From Sphingomonas pruni NBRC 15498 (GTDB lineage Bacteria > Pseudomonadota > Alphaproteobacteria > Sphingomonadales > Sphingomonadaceae): a stretch of 44,214 nt of DNA. Under the pieces are notes generated by a model. That model was not told where the DNA came from. It saw nothing but the letters and a program-made list of their open reading frames with translations, and made no database searches. Each line of letters starts with the position of its first letter. Position 1 is the first letter of the stretch. A program made the translations under genes and the position numbers. The DNA is taken from assembly GCF_001598455.1 (NCBI RefSeq), contig NZ_BCYZ01000036.1, forward strand, positions 1 to 44,214, read 5' to 3'. Shown in pieces: positions 36,904-44,214 of this stretch.

Positions 36904-37953
36904 GTGGCAGAGAACTGGCTGATTTTTGTCGATACGAACATCATGCTCGATTTCTATCGAAAGCCAGGCGAAAACGCCGGGCGGCAGATTGCGAGCCTGA
37001 GGAAACACCTCAATTCCATCATTGTCACTGAGCAAGTGAAGATGGAATTTCTGAACAATCGGCAGAAAGCCATTTCCGAAATGTTGGAGCAGATGGCCGC
37101 GCCTAGAACTGCGCCATTGCCCATGATTCTATCTGGTTCGCGCTCCGGAAAGGCGTTGACCAAAGCGATGAACGACGCGGTAAAGCGTCATAAAGAGGCA
37201 AAGAAGCGGGCCGAACTAATATTGGCCGAACCGAGCCGATACGACCCTGTCTACCAAGGCCTGAGCCGCATTTTTTCCCATCCGGGGCCGCTGAACCTGA
37301 AGCGGCCCAACGAGGAACGCTTTCAAGTTCGCGAAATGGCAGAAAAGCGCTTTAAGCTTGGCTACCCCCCAAGGAAGGCCAAGGATACATCTTTCGGAGA
37401 CGCTCTCAATTGGGAGTGGCTAATCAAGTGTACACAAGCAAGCGAGAATGCAAACGTCCTCATCGTGTCACGCGACAGTGATTACGGATTACCGCAAGGT
37501 GAAGGTTCCATTCTAAATGATTGGCTCAAAGCCGAGTTCGAAGCTCGCGTGAAACCAACTCGGAAAATTGAACTTACTCCCAAGCTTACGGTTGCTCTGA
37601 AAAAACTAGCTGAAGTTGTCACACCCGAGGACGAAGCGGTTGAAACCGCGGTACTAGAAGCATCGCGCCCAGCCCCCGGCATGTCCTACCTGCCGCTAGA
37701 GCCCCGCCAAACCACTTACTTAACGGTCCCCGCTAAATCGGGACCGACGGCAAAGAAACTATTCGCCACGTTGCCCGGCGAATTGGATGTCCTGGACTAC
37801 CCGGAAAAAAATGGCGACGTTGCCTTCGCCCTCACCTATCCGGTGTCATATGAGACTGGGTTGAATTACGGCAAGCGGCTTTCTCAGTTTGCAATAATGC
37901 TTGGAGGCGAACGAGGGCTGCCCCCTAAGTTTCAAGAGACTTCCGTGAACTGA
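36904..37953 (+). CDS. PIN-like (DUF4935/PIN_12-type) nuclease
   Basis: Probable Mg2+-dependent ribonuclease of 349 residues. The PIN fold is complete by motif: D10 in FVDTNIMLDFYR, E43 or E48 in VTEQVKMEF, D166 in FGDALNWEW, and D191/D193 in IVSRDSDYG. The GDALNWEW and SRDSDYG spacing is characteristic of the large DUF4935-type PIN proteins, not of small VapC toxins. The C-terminal 130 residues (LEPRQTTYLTVPAKSGPT, DYPEKNGDVAFALTYPVS) form an extra domain I do not recognise. No antitoxin-sized gene precedes it. The start is GTG at 36904 with AGAAAG upstream. GC is low relative to neighbours, suggesting transfer. Confidence 0.85.
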   Translation: MAENWLIFVDTNIMLDFYRKPGENAGRQIASLRKHLNSIIVTEQVKMEFLNNRQKAISEMLEQMAAPRTAPLPMILSGSRSGKALTKAMNDAVKRHKEAKKRAELILAEPSRYDPVYQGLSRIFSHPGPLNLKRPNEERFQVREMAEKRFKLGYPPRKAKDTSFGDALNWEWLIKCTQASENANVLIVSRDSDYGLPQGEGSILNDWLKAEFEARVKPTRKIELTPKLTVALKKLAEVVTPEDEAVETAVLEASRPAPGMSYLPLEPRQTTYLTVPAKSGPTAKKLFATLPGELDVLDYPEKNGDVAFALTYPVSYETGLNYGKRLSQFAIMLGGERGLPPKFQETSVN

Positions 37954-38024
37954 TATTATCTCCCTGGATTAACGTGCCACGTGCATTACCCTAGCAGCCA
38001 ATCTCGGTCCGCCCCAAGCAAGCG

Positions 38025-38438
38025 TCAACTCGGCATCCCCTCAAACTGCGGCAAATCCAGCGGCGCCACCCACTCCAGCCGCCGCTTGACGAACATCTCC
38101 AGCTTCGGCGCGATCTCGCGCGGATCGTCCAGGCTCCCCAGCGTCGCGAAGACCGCGCCGGGGAAGCTTTCCAGATTGCTCGTAAATACGCGCGCGCCGC
38201 ACTCGGGGCAGAAGTTGCGGTCGAGGCGCTTGCCGGATTCGGCGATATAGCGGAACGGCACGGGCGATCCGCTAGTCAGCGTGAAATCGTCCTCCGGCAC
38301 GCCGAAAAAGGTTGCCGCCTCTCCGCCCGACGCCTTCTTGCAATCGAGGCAATGGCAGACCGCGACGAAGTCGGGATCGGCGTCGAACTCGAACTTGACG
38401 CTGCCGCACGCGCATTGCGCGGTGTATTTCTTCGCCAT
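38025..38438 (-). CDS. GFA-family zinc protein (glutathione-dependent formaldehyde-activating-like)
   Basis: Small cytosolic zinc-binding protein of 137 residues in the Gfa/CENP-V fold. The cysteine set is CACGSVKFEF (residues 9-18), CHCLDCKKASGG (about 30-41) and CPECGARVF (about 84-92), which binds structural and catalytic zinc. Family members were named for formaldehyde-glutathione adduct formation, but most have unknown roles. ATG at 38438 has GGAGA 9 bases upstream. The open frame continues to 39065, but the extra N-terminal part is Arg/Ser/Gly-rich and overlaps other sequence, so I exclude it. Confidence 0.88.
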   Translation of the reverse strand: MAKKYTAQCACGSVKFEFDADPDFVAVCHCLDCKKASGGEAATFFGVPEDDFTLTSGSPVPFRYIAESGKRLDRNFCPECGARVFTSNLESFPGAVFATLGSLDDPREIAPKLEMFVKRRLEWVAPLDLPQFEGMPS

Positions 38439-38550
38439 CGTTCCGGTCTCCTGCGTCGTCTGACATCCCTCGTTTGGGCCGCGGCGCTCCGCTGGCTGGC
38501 GCGCGAGCGAGGGCGACAGTCTATCAGCGGGAGCGGACTCCGCAACGCAG

Positions 38551-38700
38551 CTACAGGGAGGCGTGCAACACCCCTCGCTTGAACTCCTCGACTCCTCTGG
38601 CCGCGATGCCGGGCCGCCGCACCAGCCGACGCTCCTCCCGCTTCGCGCTCCCCAGCCGAACCGTCGCGCGCCGCCAAACGGCTTGCCGCGTTGCAACACC
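38551..38700 (-). pseudogene. Possible decayed reading frame, conserved-looking peptide
   Basis: On the reverse strand the frame ending in TAG at 38551-38553 reads ATVRLGSAKREERRLVRRPG (from 38667) then IAARGVEEFKRGVLHASL. Directly upstream, in another frame, lies AVLQRGKPFGGARR. The two pieces look like one peptide broken by a small deletion near 38668. The pattern is familiar to me from hypothetical proteins in alphaproteobacterial annotations, but this is recollection and I could not search. The 38439-38841 gap otherwise shows no gene. Confidence 0.35.
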
Positions 38701-38841
38701 GCGTCGCCCATCGCCCGCCCCTTCGCGACGATCAACGCCCGTCGCGCCTCGGCCCCTAACCTGTCGGCTCGCGTTGTTGATGCGCCGTCGCAGGCCGGTG
38801 CGTGCGGCCCTGCGGCGGCCCCCTGACCATGAGGTGTAACC

Positions 38842-39141
38842 ATGAAACCGACCACAGGACTGGCCTTGTTCGCCAGCGCGATCGCCATCGCGGCCGCGTC
38901 ACCGGCGGCCGCATCACCGGGTAGAGATACGCCGGACAGATCCCCGCGCGTGCTCGACCATGTGCCGGGCCTTGCCGGGCTGCGCGGCCCCGATTTCTCG
39001 CATGGCTGGGATGGCGACAAGGACACCGGCAACGGGAAAGGCAATAACGGCAACGGCAAGGGCAATGACGGCGACCACGACCCGAACGGCCATGGCTGGG
39101 GCTGGTGGAAGCACCATCACCCGCATCCGGTCAGCCCCTGA
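38842..39141 (+). CDS. Small secreted Gly/Asn/His-rich protein
   Basis: Exported protein of 99 residues with no family I know. A signal peptide (MKPTTGLALFASAIAIAAAS, cleavage near AAAS) is followed by RVLDHVPGLAGLRGPDFSHG, then a low-complexity tract of GNGKGN and GND units and a histidine-rich tail (GWGWWKHHHPHP). The tail could bind metal ions (inference). ATG at 38842 has GAGGTG 6 bases upstream, which supports a real gene. Confidence 0.7.
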   Translation: MKPTTGLALFASAIAIAAASPAAASPGRDTPDRSPRVLDHVPGLAGLRGPDFSHGWDGDKDTGNGKGNNGNGKGNDGDHDPNGHGWGWWKHHHPHPVSP

Positions 39142-39458
39142 AAGCGCGGCCCGCGAGGTAGGGAGCGGCTAGCTGTCGCTCCCCGAAGCGCGGCACGTGG
39201 GCCGGCGGCTCGCGGCGATGCGGCCGTTCACCGACGACGCGGCACTGGCCGATTATCGCGGCTCGCCGCGGCAGGAGGCTGATGACCCCTTGGCGGCCAT
39301 CCGGCCGATTCTCTCCTGGTCGCGCCTTAAGCCCGGCCAAGTGCTCTGCTGCGCCATGCGCGCCGATACCCCCTTCGCGTCGCGCCGGAATCGGCTAAGG
39401 ATTACCGTGACCTGCCGGCAGCGATCGTGATGTCGGGCGTCCAAAGGGGAGACATCGC
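39142..39458. other. Intergenic stretch without a convincing gene
   Basis: About 317 bp. Open frames exist on both strands (for example 39197-39430 on the plus strand) but they have no ribosome binding site or recognisable pattern. I see nothing else of note. Confidence 0.4.
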
Positions 39459-39656
39459 TTGCGCCTGATCATTGCATTAGTGTTTCCGTGGTTGCTGTTC
39501 TTCACGATCGGGCGGCCGATCGCCGGGATCATCTGTCTCGCGCTGCAGATCACGATCGTCGGCTGGCTGCCGGCCGCGATCTGGGCCGTCTATTCGCTCA
39601 GCCAGTACAAGACCGACCAGAAGATCGACGCCTTCCGGCGCGAACGGTTCCGCTGA
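39459..39656 (+). CDS. YqaE/Pmp3-like small membrane protein
   Basis: Inner-membrane proteolipid-like protein of 65 residues with two hydrophobic helices (about 2-18 and 22-46), connected by GRPIAGI, and a charged tail starting SQYKTDQKID. The two-helix layout with GWLPAAIWAVY matches the YqaE/Pmp3 family. TTG at 39459 is used as start because AAAGGGGAG lies upstream and no ATG is available. Role unknown; homologues affect membrane potential in yeast. Confidence 0.75.
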   Translation: MRLIIALVFPWLLFFTIGRPIAGIICLALQITIVGWLPAAIWAVYSLSQYKTDQKIDAFRRERFR

Positions 39657-39742
39657 TCGCAGGGTAGGTCGCGCCGCGGCGGCGCAGCCGATCCGCCGAA
39701 CCCGACGCGGGAGCCGGTCTCCCGCGTCGTCGGTCGGTGCCG

Positions 39743-40069
39743 TTATCGCCAGCGGCGGTCCTGGCGGTCGTGGCGCTGGACGCGGACCGAGTTGCTCAGC
39801 GCGTTGTAGCGGCGGTCGAGATCGCGGCGTTCGGTCCAGTTGAGCCCATTACGGCTGTAGCGCCATTCGAGCCGCTGAAGATTGGCGAAACGGGTGCGCA
39901 GGTTGGACGCCTCTCGACGCGTCAGCGATCCGTTGCGGACGCCCATGTCGATGCGGCGTTCGATATTCGCCTTGCGCTGGTTCATCGATTGCCAGCCTTG
40001 CGCGCCAGCGGTCGTGGGGAGGAAAGCGACCATCGTCGCGGCCGCCACGAGGGCGGTTGCGATTTTCAT
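39743..40069 (-). CDS. Small secreted basic protein
   Basis: Exported hypothetical protein of 108 residues. A signal peptide (MKIATALVAAATMVAFLP, cleavage near AGAQ) is followed by an Arg-rich helical mature part with LTRREASNLRTRFANL and NWTERRDLDRRYNALS, two similar Arg/Leu stretches that look like an internal duplication. ATG at 40069 has AGGAG 8 bases upstream. I cannot assign a function. Confidence 0.75.
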   Translation of the reverse strand: MKIATALVAAATMVAFLPTTAGAQGWQSMNQRKANIERRIDMGVRNGSLTRREASNLRTRFANLQRLEWRYSRNGLNWTERRDLDRRYNALSNSVRVQRHDRQDRRWR

Positions 40070-40338
40070 ATGGGACTCCTGTAGTTGCGACGCCAGGATG
40101 CGGCGACAACAGGGGTATGCATGAGCGCCGCTGAATGTTCCGTGGCCCGGTCGTTGGGCGACGTTCAGGTGGCCCGGGAGATCGTCACGCGCCAGCCTGC
40201 GACAACCGGGCCTCCCGGTGGCCGTTTGCGGCTAGCGGCCTGAGCGGGAGGTCGGTACAAGCCGAGCCATATTCGGCGCCGGCGAACGCCGCTCGCCGTC
40301 TCGCGCGCTACCGCTGCCGCGACCGAAAGGGACAGGGG

Positions 40339-40989
40339 ATGCCTCGGCCGATCAAGATCGATTTCGTTTCCGACATTGCCTGCCCATGGTGCGCCGTTGG
40401 GCTGAATGGCCTGGAGGAGGCGCTGACCCGCACCGGCGACCTGATCGATGCGCATATCACGTTCCAGCCGTTCGAGCTCAACCCCGACATGCCGCCCGAA
40501 GGCGAGGATGCGGTCGAGCATATCAAGCGCAAATACGGCATCAGCGCCGAGCAGGCCGCCGCCAATCGCGAGGCGATCCGCGAGCGCGCCGCCACGGTCG
40601 GGTTCGACATGGCGATGCTGGGCGAGCGGCGGCTGCACAATACGTTCGACGCGCACCGCCTGCTCCATTGGGCGGAGCTGGAGGGGCGCCAGCTCGACCT
40701 GAAACATGCCCTGCTCGCGGCCAACTTCACCCAGGGGCTGGATGTGTCCGACCACGCCATCCTGGCGTCGATCGCCGAGCAAGTCGGGCTCGAAGGCACG
40801 GCTGCGCGCGAAATCCTGTCCTCGGGCCGCTATGCGCAGGAGGTCCGTGACGCCGAGCGCTTGTGGCAGTCGCGCGGCATCAATTCGGTGCCGGCGATCG
40901 TCATCGACGACCGCTACCTGATCTCGGGGGGCCAGCCGCCCGAGGCGTTCGAACGCGCGCTGCGCCAGATCGTCGCGGAAGCCGCCTGA
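40339..40989 (+). CDS. FrnE-type DsbA family oxidoreductase
   Basis: Thioredoxin-fold oxidoreductase of 216 residues in the FrnE/DsbA-like family. The active site is C15-P-W-C18 (DIACPWCAVGL). An alpha-helical insertion follows, and the cis-Pro loop is NSVPAIVIDDRYLISGGQPP (about 180-199). There is no signal peptide, so it should act in the cytoplasm, as known for FrnE. ATG at 40339 sits just after AAAGGGACAGGGG. The open frame extends upstream to 40135 but codes an Arg/Gly-rich stretch without family match, so I exclude it. The 40070-40338 gap has no gene I can support. Confidence 0.88.
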   Translation: MPRPIKIDFVSDIACPWCAVGLNGLEEALTRTGDLIDAHITFQPFELNPDMPPEGEDAVEHIKRKYGISAEQAAANREAIRERAATVGFDMAMLGERRLHNTFDAHRLLHWAELEGRQLDLKHALLAANFTQGLDVSDHAILASIAEQVGLEGTAAREILSSGRYAQEVRDAERLWQSRGINSVPAIVIDDRYLISGGQPPEAFERALRQIVAEAA

Positions 40990-41074
40990 AACCGGGCACC
41001 AAGATTCCGCTTTTACCCGCCGCCATAGTCTGACAACACACCGCGCGAACGATCATCGAGCGGGGAGTTTCGTC

Positions 41075-43099
41075 ATGGCGATCAAGCGGGTTGCTGGGCT
41101 GTTGCTGTTGGGCATGTCGGGGCTGGCCCTGGCGCAGACGTCCGCGCCCAAACCCAAATACGGGCCGTGGGGCGTCGATTACGCCTCTATGGACAAGGGC
41201 GTGAAGCCCGGCGACGATTTCTTCCGCTATGCCGAAGGCACCTGGTTGCGAACCGCGCCGATCGCGCCCGACAAGGCGCGCGCCGGCTATAATTACGACA
41301 TGCCCGACGAAAGCGAGGCCGAAGTCCGCAAGCTGGTCGAGGATGCCGGCGCCGCGCCCGCCGATCCGAAGATGCGCCGCATCACCGATTTCTACGGTGC
41401 GTGGATGGACCAGGCGGGAATCGAGGCGCGCGGTACCGCGCCGCTCAAGCCCTGGCTCGGGCGGATCGCCGCGGTCGGGACCACCCACCAGCTCGTCGCC
41501 TTGATGGCCGAACCGGGTTTTGCCGCGCCGATCAATATCGGCGTCAGTCCGGATTCGAAGGACCCGACCCATTATACGGTCGATACCGGCCAGGCGCGGC
41601 TCGGCCTGCCGACGCGCGATTACTATCTGCTGCCCGACGCCAAGTACGTCGCCTATCGCAAGGCCTATCGCGACTATATCATCCAGATCCAGCAACTCGC
41701 CGGCATCCCCGATGCCGCGGCCAAGGCCGATGCGATCATCGCGCTGGAAACCAAGCTGGCGCAGGACCAATGGACGCCGGAGGCGCGGCGCGATCCGGTC
41801 AAGACCTACAACCCGATGGACCGCGCGGCGCTGAACAAGCTTGCGCCGCAATTCGACTGGACGCCGGTGCTGGCCAAGATCGGGCTGGGCAAGATGCCGA
41901 TCGTGGTCGTCGCCGAACCCAGCGCGGTGACCGCGGCGGGCAAGGCGATCGAGACGACACCGCTCGCCACCTGGAAGGACTGGATGACCTTCCGCTTCAT
42001 CAGCGACCATGCGCAATATCTGCCCAAGGCGTTCGACGATGCGCGGTTCGGCTTTTACGGCCGGACGATGCAGGACGTGCAGAGCCAGCCCGAGCGCTGG
42101 AAGCGCGGCGTGCGCCTGCTCAACGATTATCTCGGCGAGGCGGTCGGCGAGCTCTATGCCCAGCATCACTGGACCGCCGACACCGACAGGCAGATGACCG
42201 AGCTGATCGGCGACCTGCGCGCGGCCTATAAGGAAAAGATCGACAACGCGGGGTGGATGGACGAGGCGACGCGCAAGGAAGCGCTCGCCAAGCTCGCCTC
42301 GTTCGATCCGCGGATCGGCCATCCGGCCAAATATATCGATTATTCGGCGATGACGGTGTCGCGCAGCGACCCGCTCGGCAATGCGATCGCCGCCGACGAT
42401 TTCCAGTGGAAGCTGCAGCTGTCGCGACTGGGCAAGCCGGTCGATCGCGGGCTGTGGGACATGAACGTCCAGGAAGTGAATGCCTATTACAACCCGCTGA
42501 TGAACCAGGTGACGTTCCCGGCGGCGATCCTGCAGCCGCCGTTCTTCGATCCCGCCGCCGACCCCGCGGTCAATTACGGCGAAACGGGTGCCACGATCGG
42601 CCACGAAATGGGCCATGGCTTCGACGATGAGGGGCGCCAGTTCGACGCGCAGGGCAAATTGCGCGACTGGTGGACCAAGGAATCGGCCGATCGCTACACC
42701 GCGCACGCGCAGAAGCTGGTCGCGCAATTCAACGGATACGAGCCGATCCCAGGCGTGCACATCAAGGGCGAGCTGACGCTGGGCGAAAATCTCGGCGACC
42801 TGGGCGGGCTCGAAGCCGCCTATGCCGCGTATCGCCGCTATGTCGCGCGCCACGGCGAGCCGGCAGTGATCGACGGCTATAGCGGCGACCAGCGCTTCTT
42901 CATCGCCTATGCGCAGAGCTGGCAAGGCAAGGCGCGCGAAGGCGCGCTGCGTGCCCAGCTCCTGTCCAACCCGCACAGCCCGGAGGAATATCGCGTCAAC
43001 GGCATCGTCCGGAACATGGACGCCTGGTACGCCGCATTCGGGGTCAAGCCAGGCGACAAATTGTACCTGGCGCCCGAGGACCGCGTCCACGTGTGGTAG
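41075..43099 (+). CDS. M13-family (neprilysin/PepO-like) zinc metallopeptidase
   Basis: Exported endopeptidase of 674 residues, active on short peptides. A signal peptide (MAIKRVAGLLLLGMSGLALA, cleavage before QTSAPK) is visible. The N-terminal M13 domain opens PGDDFFRYAEGTWL. The catalytic zinc site is H510-E511-x-x-H514 (IGHEMGHGFDDEG), the third ligand is E571 in ENLGDLGG, and D575 assists. The C-terminal end is typical of the family (NMDAWYAAFGVKPGDKLYL). ATG at 41075 has GGGGAG 9 bases upstream. It is single and not visibly coupled to its neighbours. Confidence 0.93.
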   Translation: MAIKRVAGLLLLGMSGLALAQTSAPKPKYGPWGVDYASMDKGVKPGDDFFRYAEGTWLRTAPIAPDKARAGYNYDMPDESEAEVRKLVEDAGAAPADPKMRRITDFYGAWMDQAGIEARGTAPLKPWLGRIAAVGTTHQLVALMAEPGFAAPINIGVSPDSKDPTHYTVDTGQARLGLPTRDYYLLPDAKYVAYRKAYRDYIIQIQQLAGIPDAAAKADAIIALETKLAQDQWTPEARRDPVKTYNPMDRAALNKLAPQFDWTPVLAKIGLGKMPIVVVAEPSAVTAAGKAIETTPLATWKDWMTFRFISDHAQYLPKAFDDARFGFYGRTMQDVQSQPERWKRGVRLLNDYLGEAVGELYAQHHWTADTDRQMTELIGDLRAAYKEKIDNAGWMDEATRKEALAKLASFDPRIGHPAKYIDYSAMTVSRSDPLGNAIAADDFQWKLQLSRLGKPVDRGLWDMNVQEVNAYYNPLMNQVTFPAAILQPPFFDPAADPAVNYGETGATIGHEMGHGFDDEGRQFDAQGKLRDWWTKESADRYTAHAQKLVAQFNGYEPIPGVHIKGELTLGENLGDLGGLEAAYAAYRRYVARHGEPAVIDGYSGDQRFFIAYAQSWQGKAREGALRAQLLSNPHSPEEYRVNGIVRNMDAWYAAFGVKPGDKLYLAPEDRVHVW

Positions 43100-43204
43100 C
43101 GCGCTACGGTCCCGATCCGAGGACGCCGACGCGATCGCCGCCGACGTGCCAGCCGGCCGCGATCGGCGCTACCCGGCGCACGACACTGTTGATATGACAG
43201 GGTG

Positions 43205-44161
43205 ATGCGATCGAGCCAGCGTCTCAGGCTCCGGCACTTCACGGCGGATCCGGGCGCCACCAGCCACGGCGCCTGGGTCGAACGACCGTGGCCGAGCATC
43301 GGCACGCTCTACCGCACCACCCCGCACGAGCCGTTCGCGGCGAGCGCGGTATCGCTCTTGCTCGGCGAGCTCATCGTGCATCGCGCCGATTTCACCGCGC
43401 AACGCTGGGTTCGCGATGCCGACCTGATCGCGGCCAACGATCCCGGCGGGATGACGGTGGCGATGACGCTCGCCGGCAGCGCCGCCGGGGTGATGGGCGA
43501 CCGTCCGTTCAGGACCGGTCCCGGCAGCGTGCACTTCGTCGATCTGTCGCAACCGTCTCAGCACGATTCGAGCGCGAGCCGGACCATCCTGCTTTCGGTG
43601 ACGCGCGCGGCGGCGACCGAGTGCGGGATCACCGTGGCCGCGCTTCACGGCGTGGTGGTGCGGTCCGCCGCCGGCGCGGCATTGATCGCCTATCTCGATC
43701 GGCTGTTGGACACGGCGCACGCTTATTGCGAGGAGGATATTCCGCTGCTCGCGCGCGCGATCCTCGACCTGCTGGTGCTGACGGTGCGCACCGCGGAACC
43801 CGAAAGCGCACCGGCGGTGCGGCGCGCCGCCGCGTCCCACGCCGCGCGCGCCCTGATCGACGCGCATCTCGGATCGGCCAATTTGACGATCAAGCATTTG
43901 TGCCGCGACCTCAACCTGTCGCGCACCAGCCTGCATCGCCTGTTCGAGGATGAAGGCGGGGTTCAGGCCTATATCCGCAACCGCCGGTTGGAAGCGGTGC
44001 ATCAAGCGCTGACCCGGCAGGACGGCGAGGACGCGATCCAGGACCTGGCCGACCGCTATGGGTTCAGCGACGCGTCGCACCTGTCGCGTGTGTTTCGCGC
44101 GCGCTATGGAGTTTCGCCCGGTACCTATCGACGGCAGCTGACCGGCCTGGCGACAATTTAG
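43205..44161 (+). CDS. AraC-family transcriptional regulator
   Basis: Activator-type regulator of 318 residues. The N-terminal about 190 residues form an AraC-type ligand or dimerisation domain without a name I can assign. The C-terminal part has the two helix-turn-helix motifs: LTIKHLCRDLNLSRTSLHRL and IQDLADRYGFSDASHLSRVF, followed by GVSPGTYRRQ. The start is ATG at 43205; GTG at 43202 is directly adjacent. It begins 105 bp after the M13 peptidase gene; neither the shared direction nor the gap shows whether they share a transcript. Target and ligand unknown. Confidence 0.88.
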   Translation: MRSSQRLRLRHFTADPGATSHGAWVERPWPSIGTLYRTTPHEPFAASAVSLLLGELIVHRADFTAQRWVRDADLIAANDPGGMTVAMTLAGSAAGVMGDRPFRTGPGSVHFVDLSQPSQHDSSASRTILLSVTRAAATECGITVAALHGVVVRSAAGAALIAYLDRLLDTAHAYCEEDIPLLARAILDLLVLTVRTAEPESAPAVRRAAASHAARALIDAHLGSANLTIKHLCRDLNLSRTSLHRLFEDEGGVQAYIRNRRLEAVHQALTRQDGEDAIQDLADRYGFSDASHLSRVFRARYGVSPGTYRRQLTGLATI

Positions 44162-44214
44162 AGCGCGATAACGTGGGTTTGACCCACCGTGACGGAGCGG
44201 ATTTTGGTGCAGCG

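Noticed and set aside
38439..39065. N-terminal extension of the GFA-family protein
   Set aside because: Arg/Ser/Gly-rich, not found in the family, and a good ribosome binding site precedes the start at 38438.
39197..39430. Possible 77-codon gene
   Set aside because: No ribosome binding site, no recognisable pattern, and an equally open frame lies on the other strand.

Overview
The window looks like chromosomal DNA of an alphaproteobacterium of the Sphingomonas group. The signs are high GC, two large TonB-dependent receptors, a tryptophan-halogenase-like flavoprotein beside glycoside hydrolases, a DUF6445-type protein, a direct-repeat GAAC-N7-GAAC LexA box in front of uvrA (the alphaproteobacterial SOS box) and many palindromic intergenic repeats. 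I see no rRNA, tRNA, CRISPR array or transposase gene.

Left part (1-16240). A cytosolic chemoreceptor-like protein with an N-terminal CBS-like region, a coupled pair encoding a small secreted and a small membrane protein, and an ABC-F ATPase are followed by a leftward block: TPR-sulfotransferase, TonB-dependent receptor, ferredoxin-reductase-like flavoprotein. Next come an APC amino-acid permease and a leftward pair (Rieske oxygenase, then a CrtI/PYROXD2-like FAD oxidoreductase), divergent from a BetI-like TetR regulator. An M20 peptidase follows. Its upstream region shares a 12-base motif with the TetR/Rieske intergenic palindrome, so the regulator may control both.

Middle part (16241-34500). 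A double-PilZ protein precedes a carbohydrate locus. GH3, GH31 and DUF6445 genes are read leftward with tight translational coupling (TTG and GTG starts). They are divergent from an Oar-like TonB receptor, with two AACCGGTT palindromes between them. A tryptophan-halogenase family gene faces the receptor and has its own related operator. I infer one LacI-type regulon for glucoside import and hydrolysis, with its regulator outside the window. A type I secretion ABC/HlyD pair without outer-membrane partner or visible substrate follows, then divergent uvrA. UvrA carries an in-frame insertion of about 44 residues made from an inverted pair of palindromic repeats, the most striking feature here.

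Right part (34500-44214). A lower-GC stretch (about 34980-37960) holds a two-TM protein, a divergent unrecognised protein and a PIN-like nuclease. The first two are bracketed by imperfect 27-bp direct repeats, so this looks like a small acquired module, possibly defence-related (inference). After it come a GFA-family protein, several small secreted or membrane proteins, a FrnE-type DsbA oxidoreductase, an M13 metallopeptidase and an AraC regulator.

At least seven palindromic repeat elements of three or more types lie between or within genes. Two copies of one type differ in sequence but keep their base pairing, which suggests selection on, or origin from, a folded single strand.
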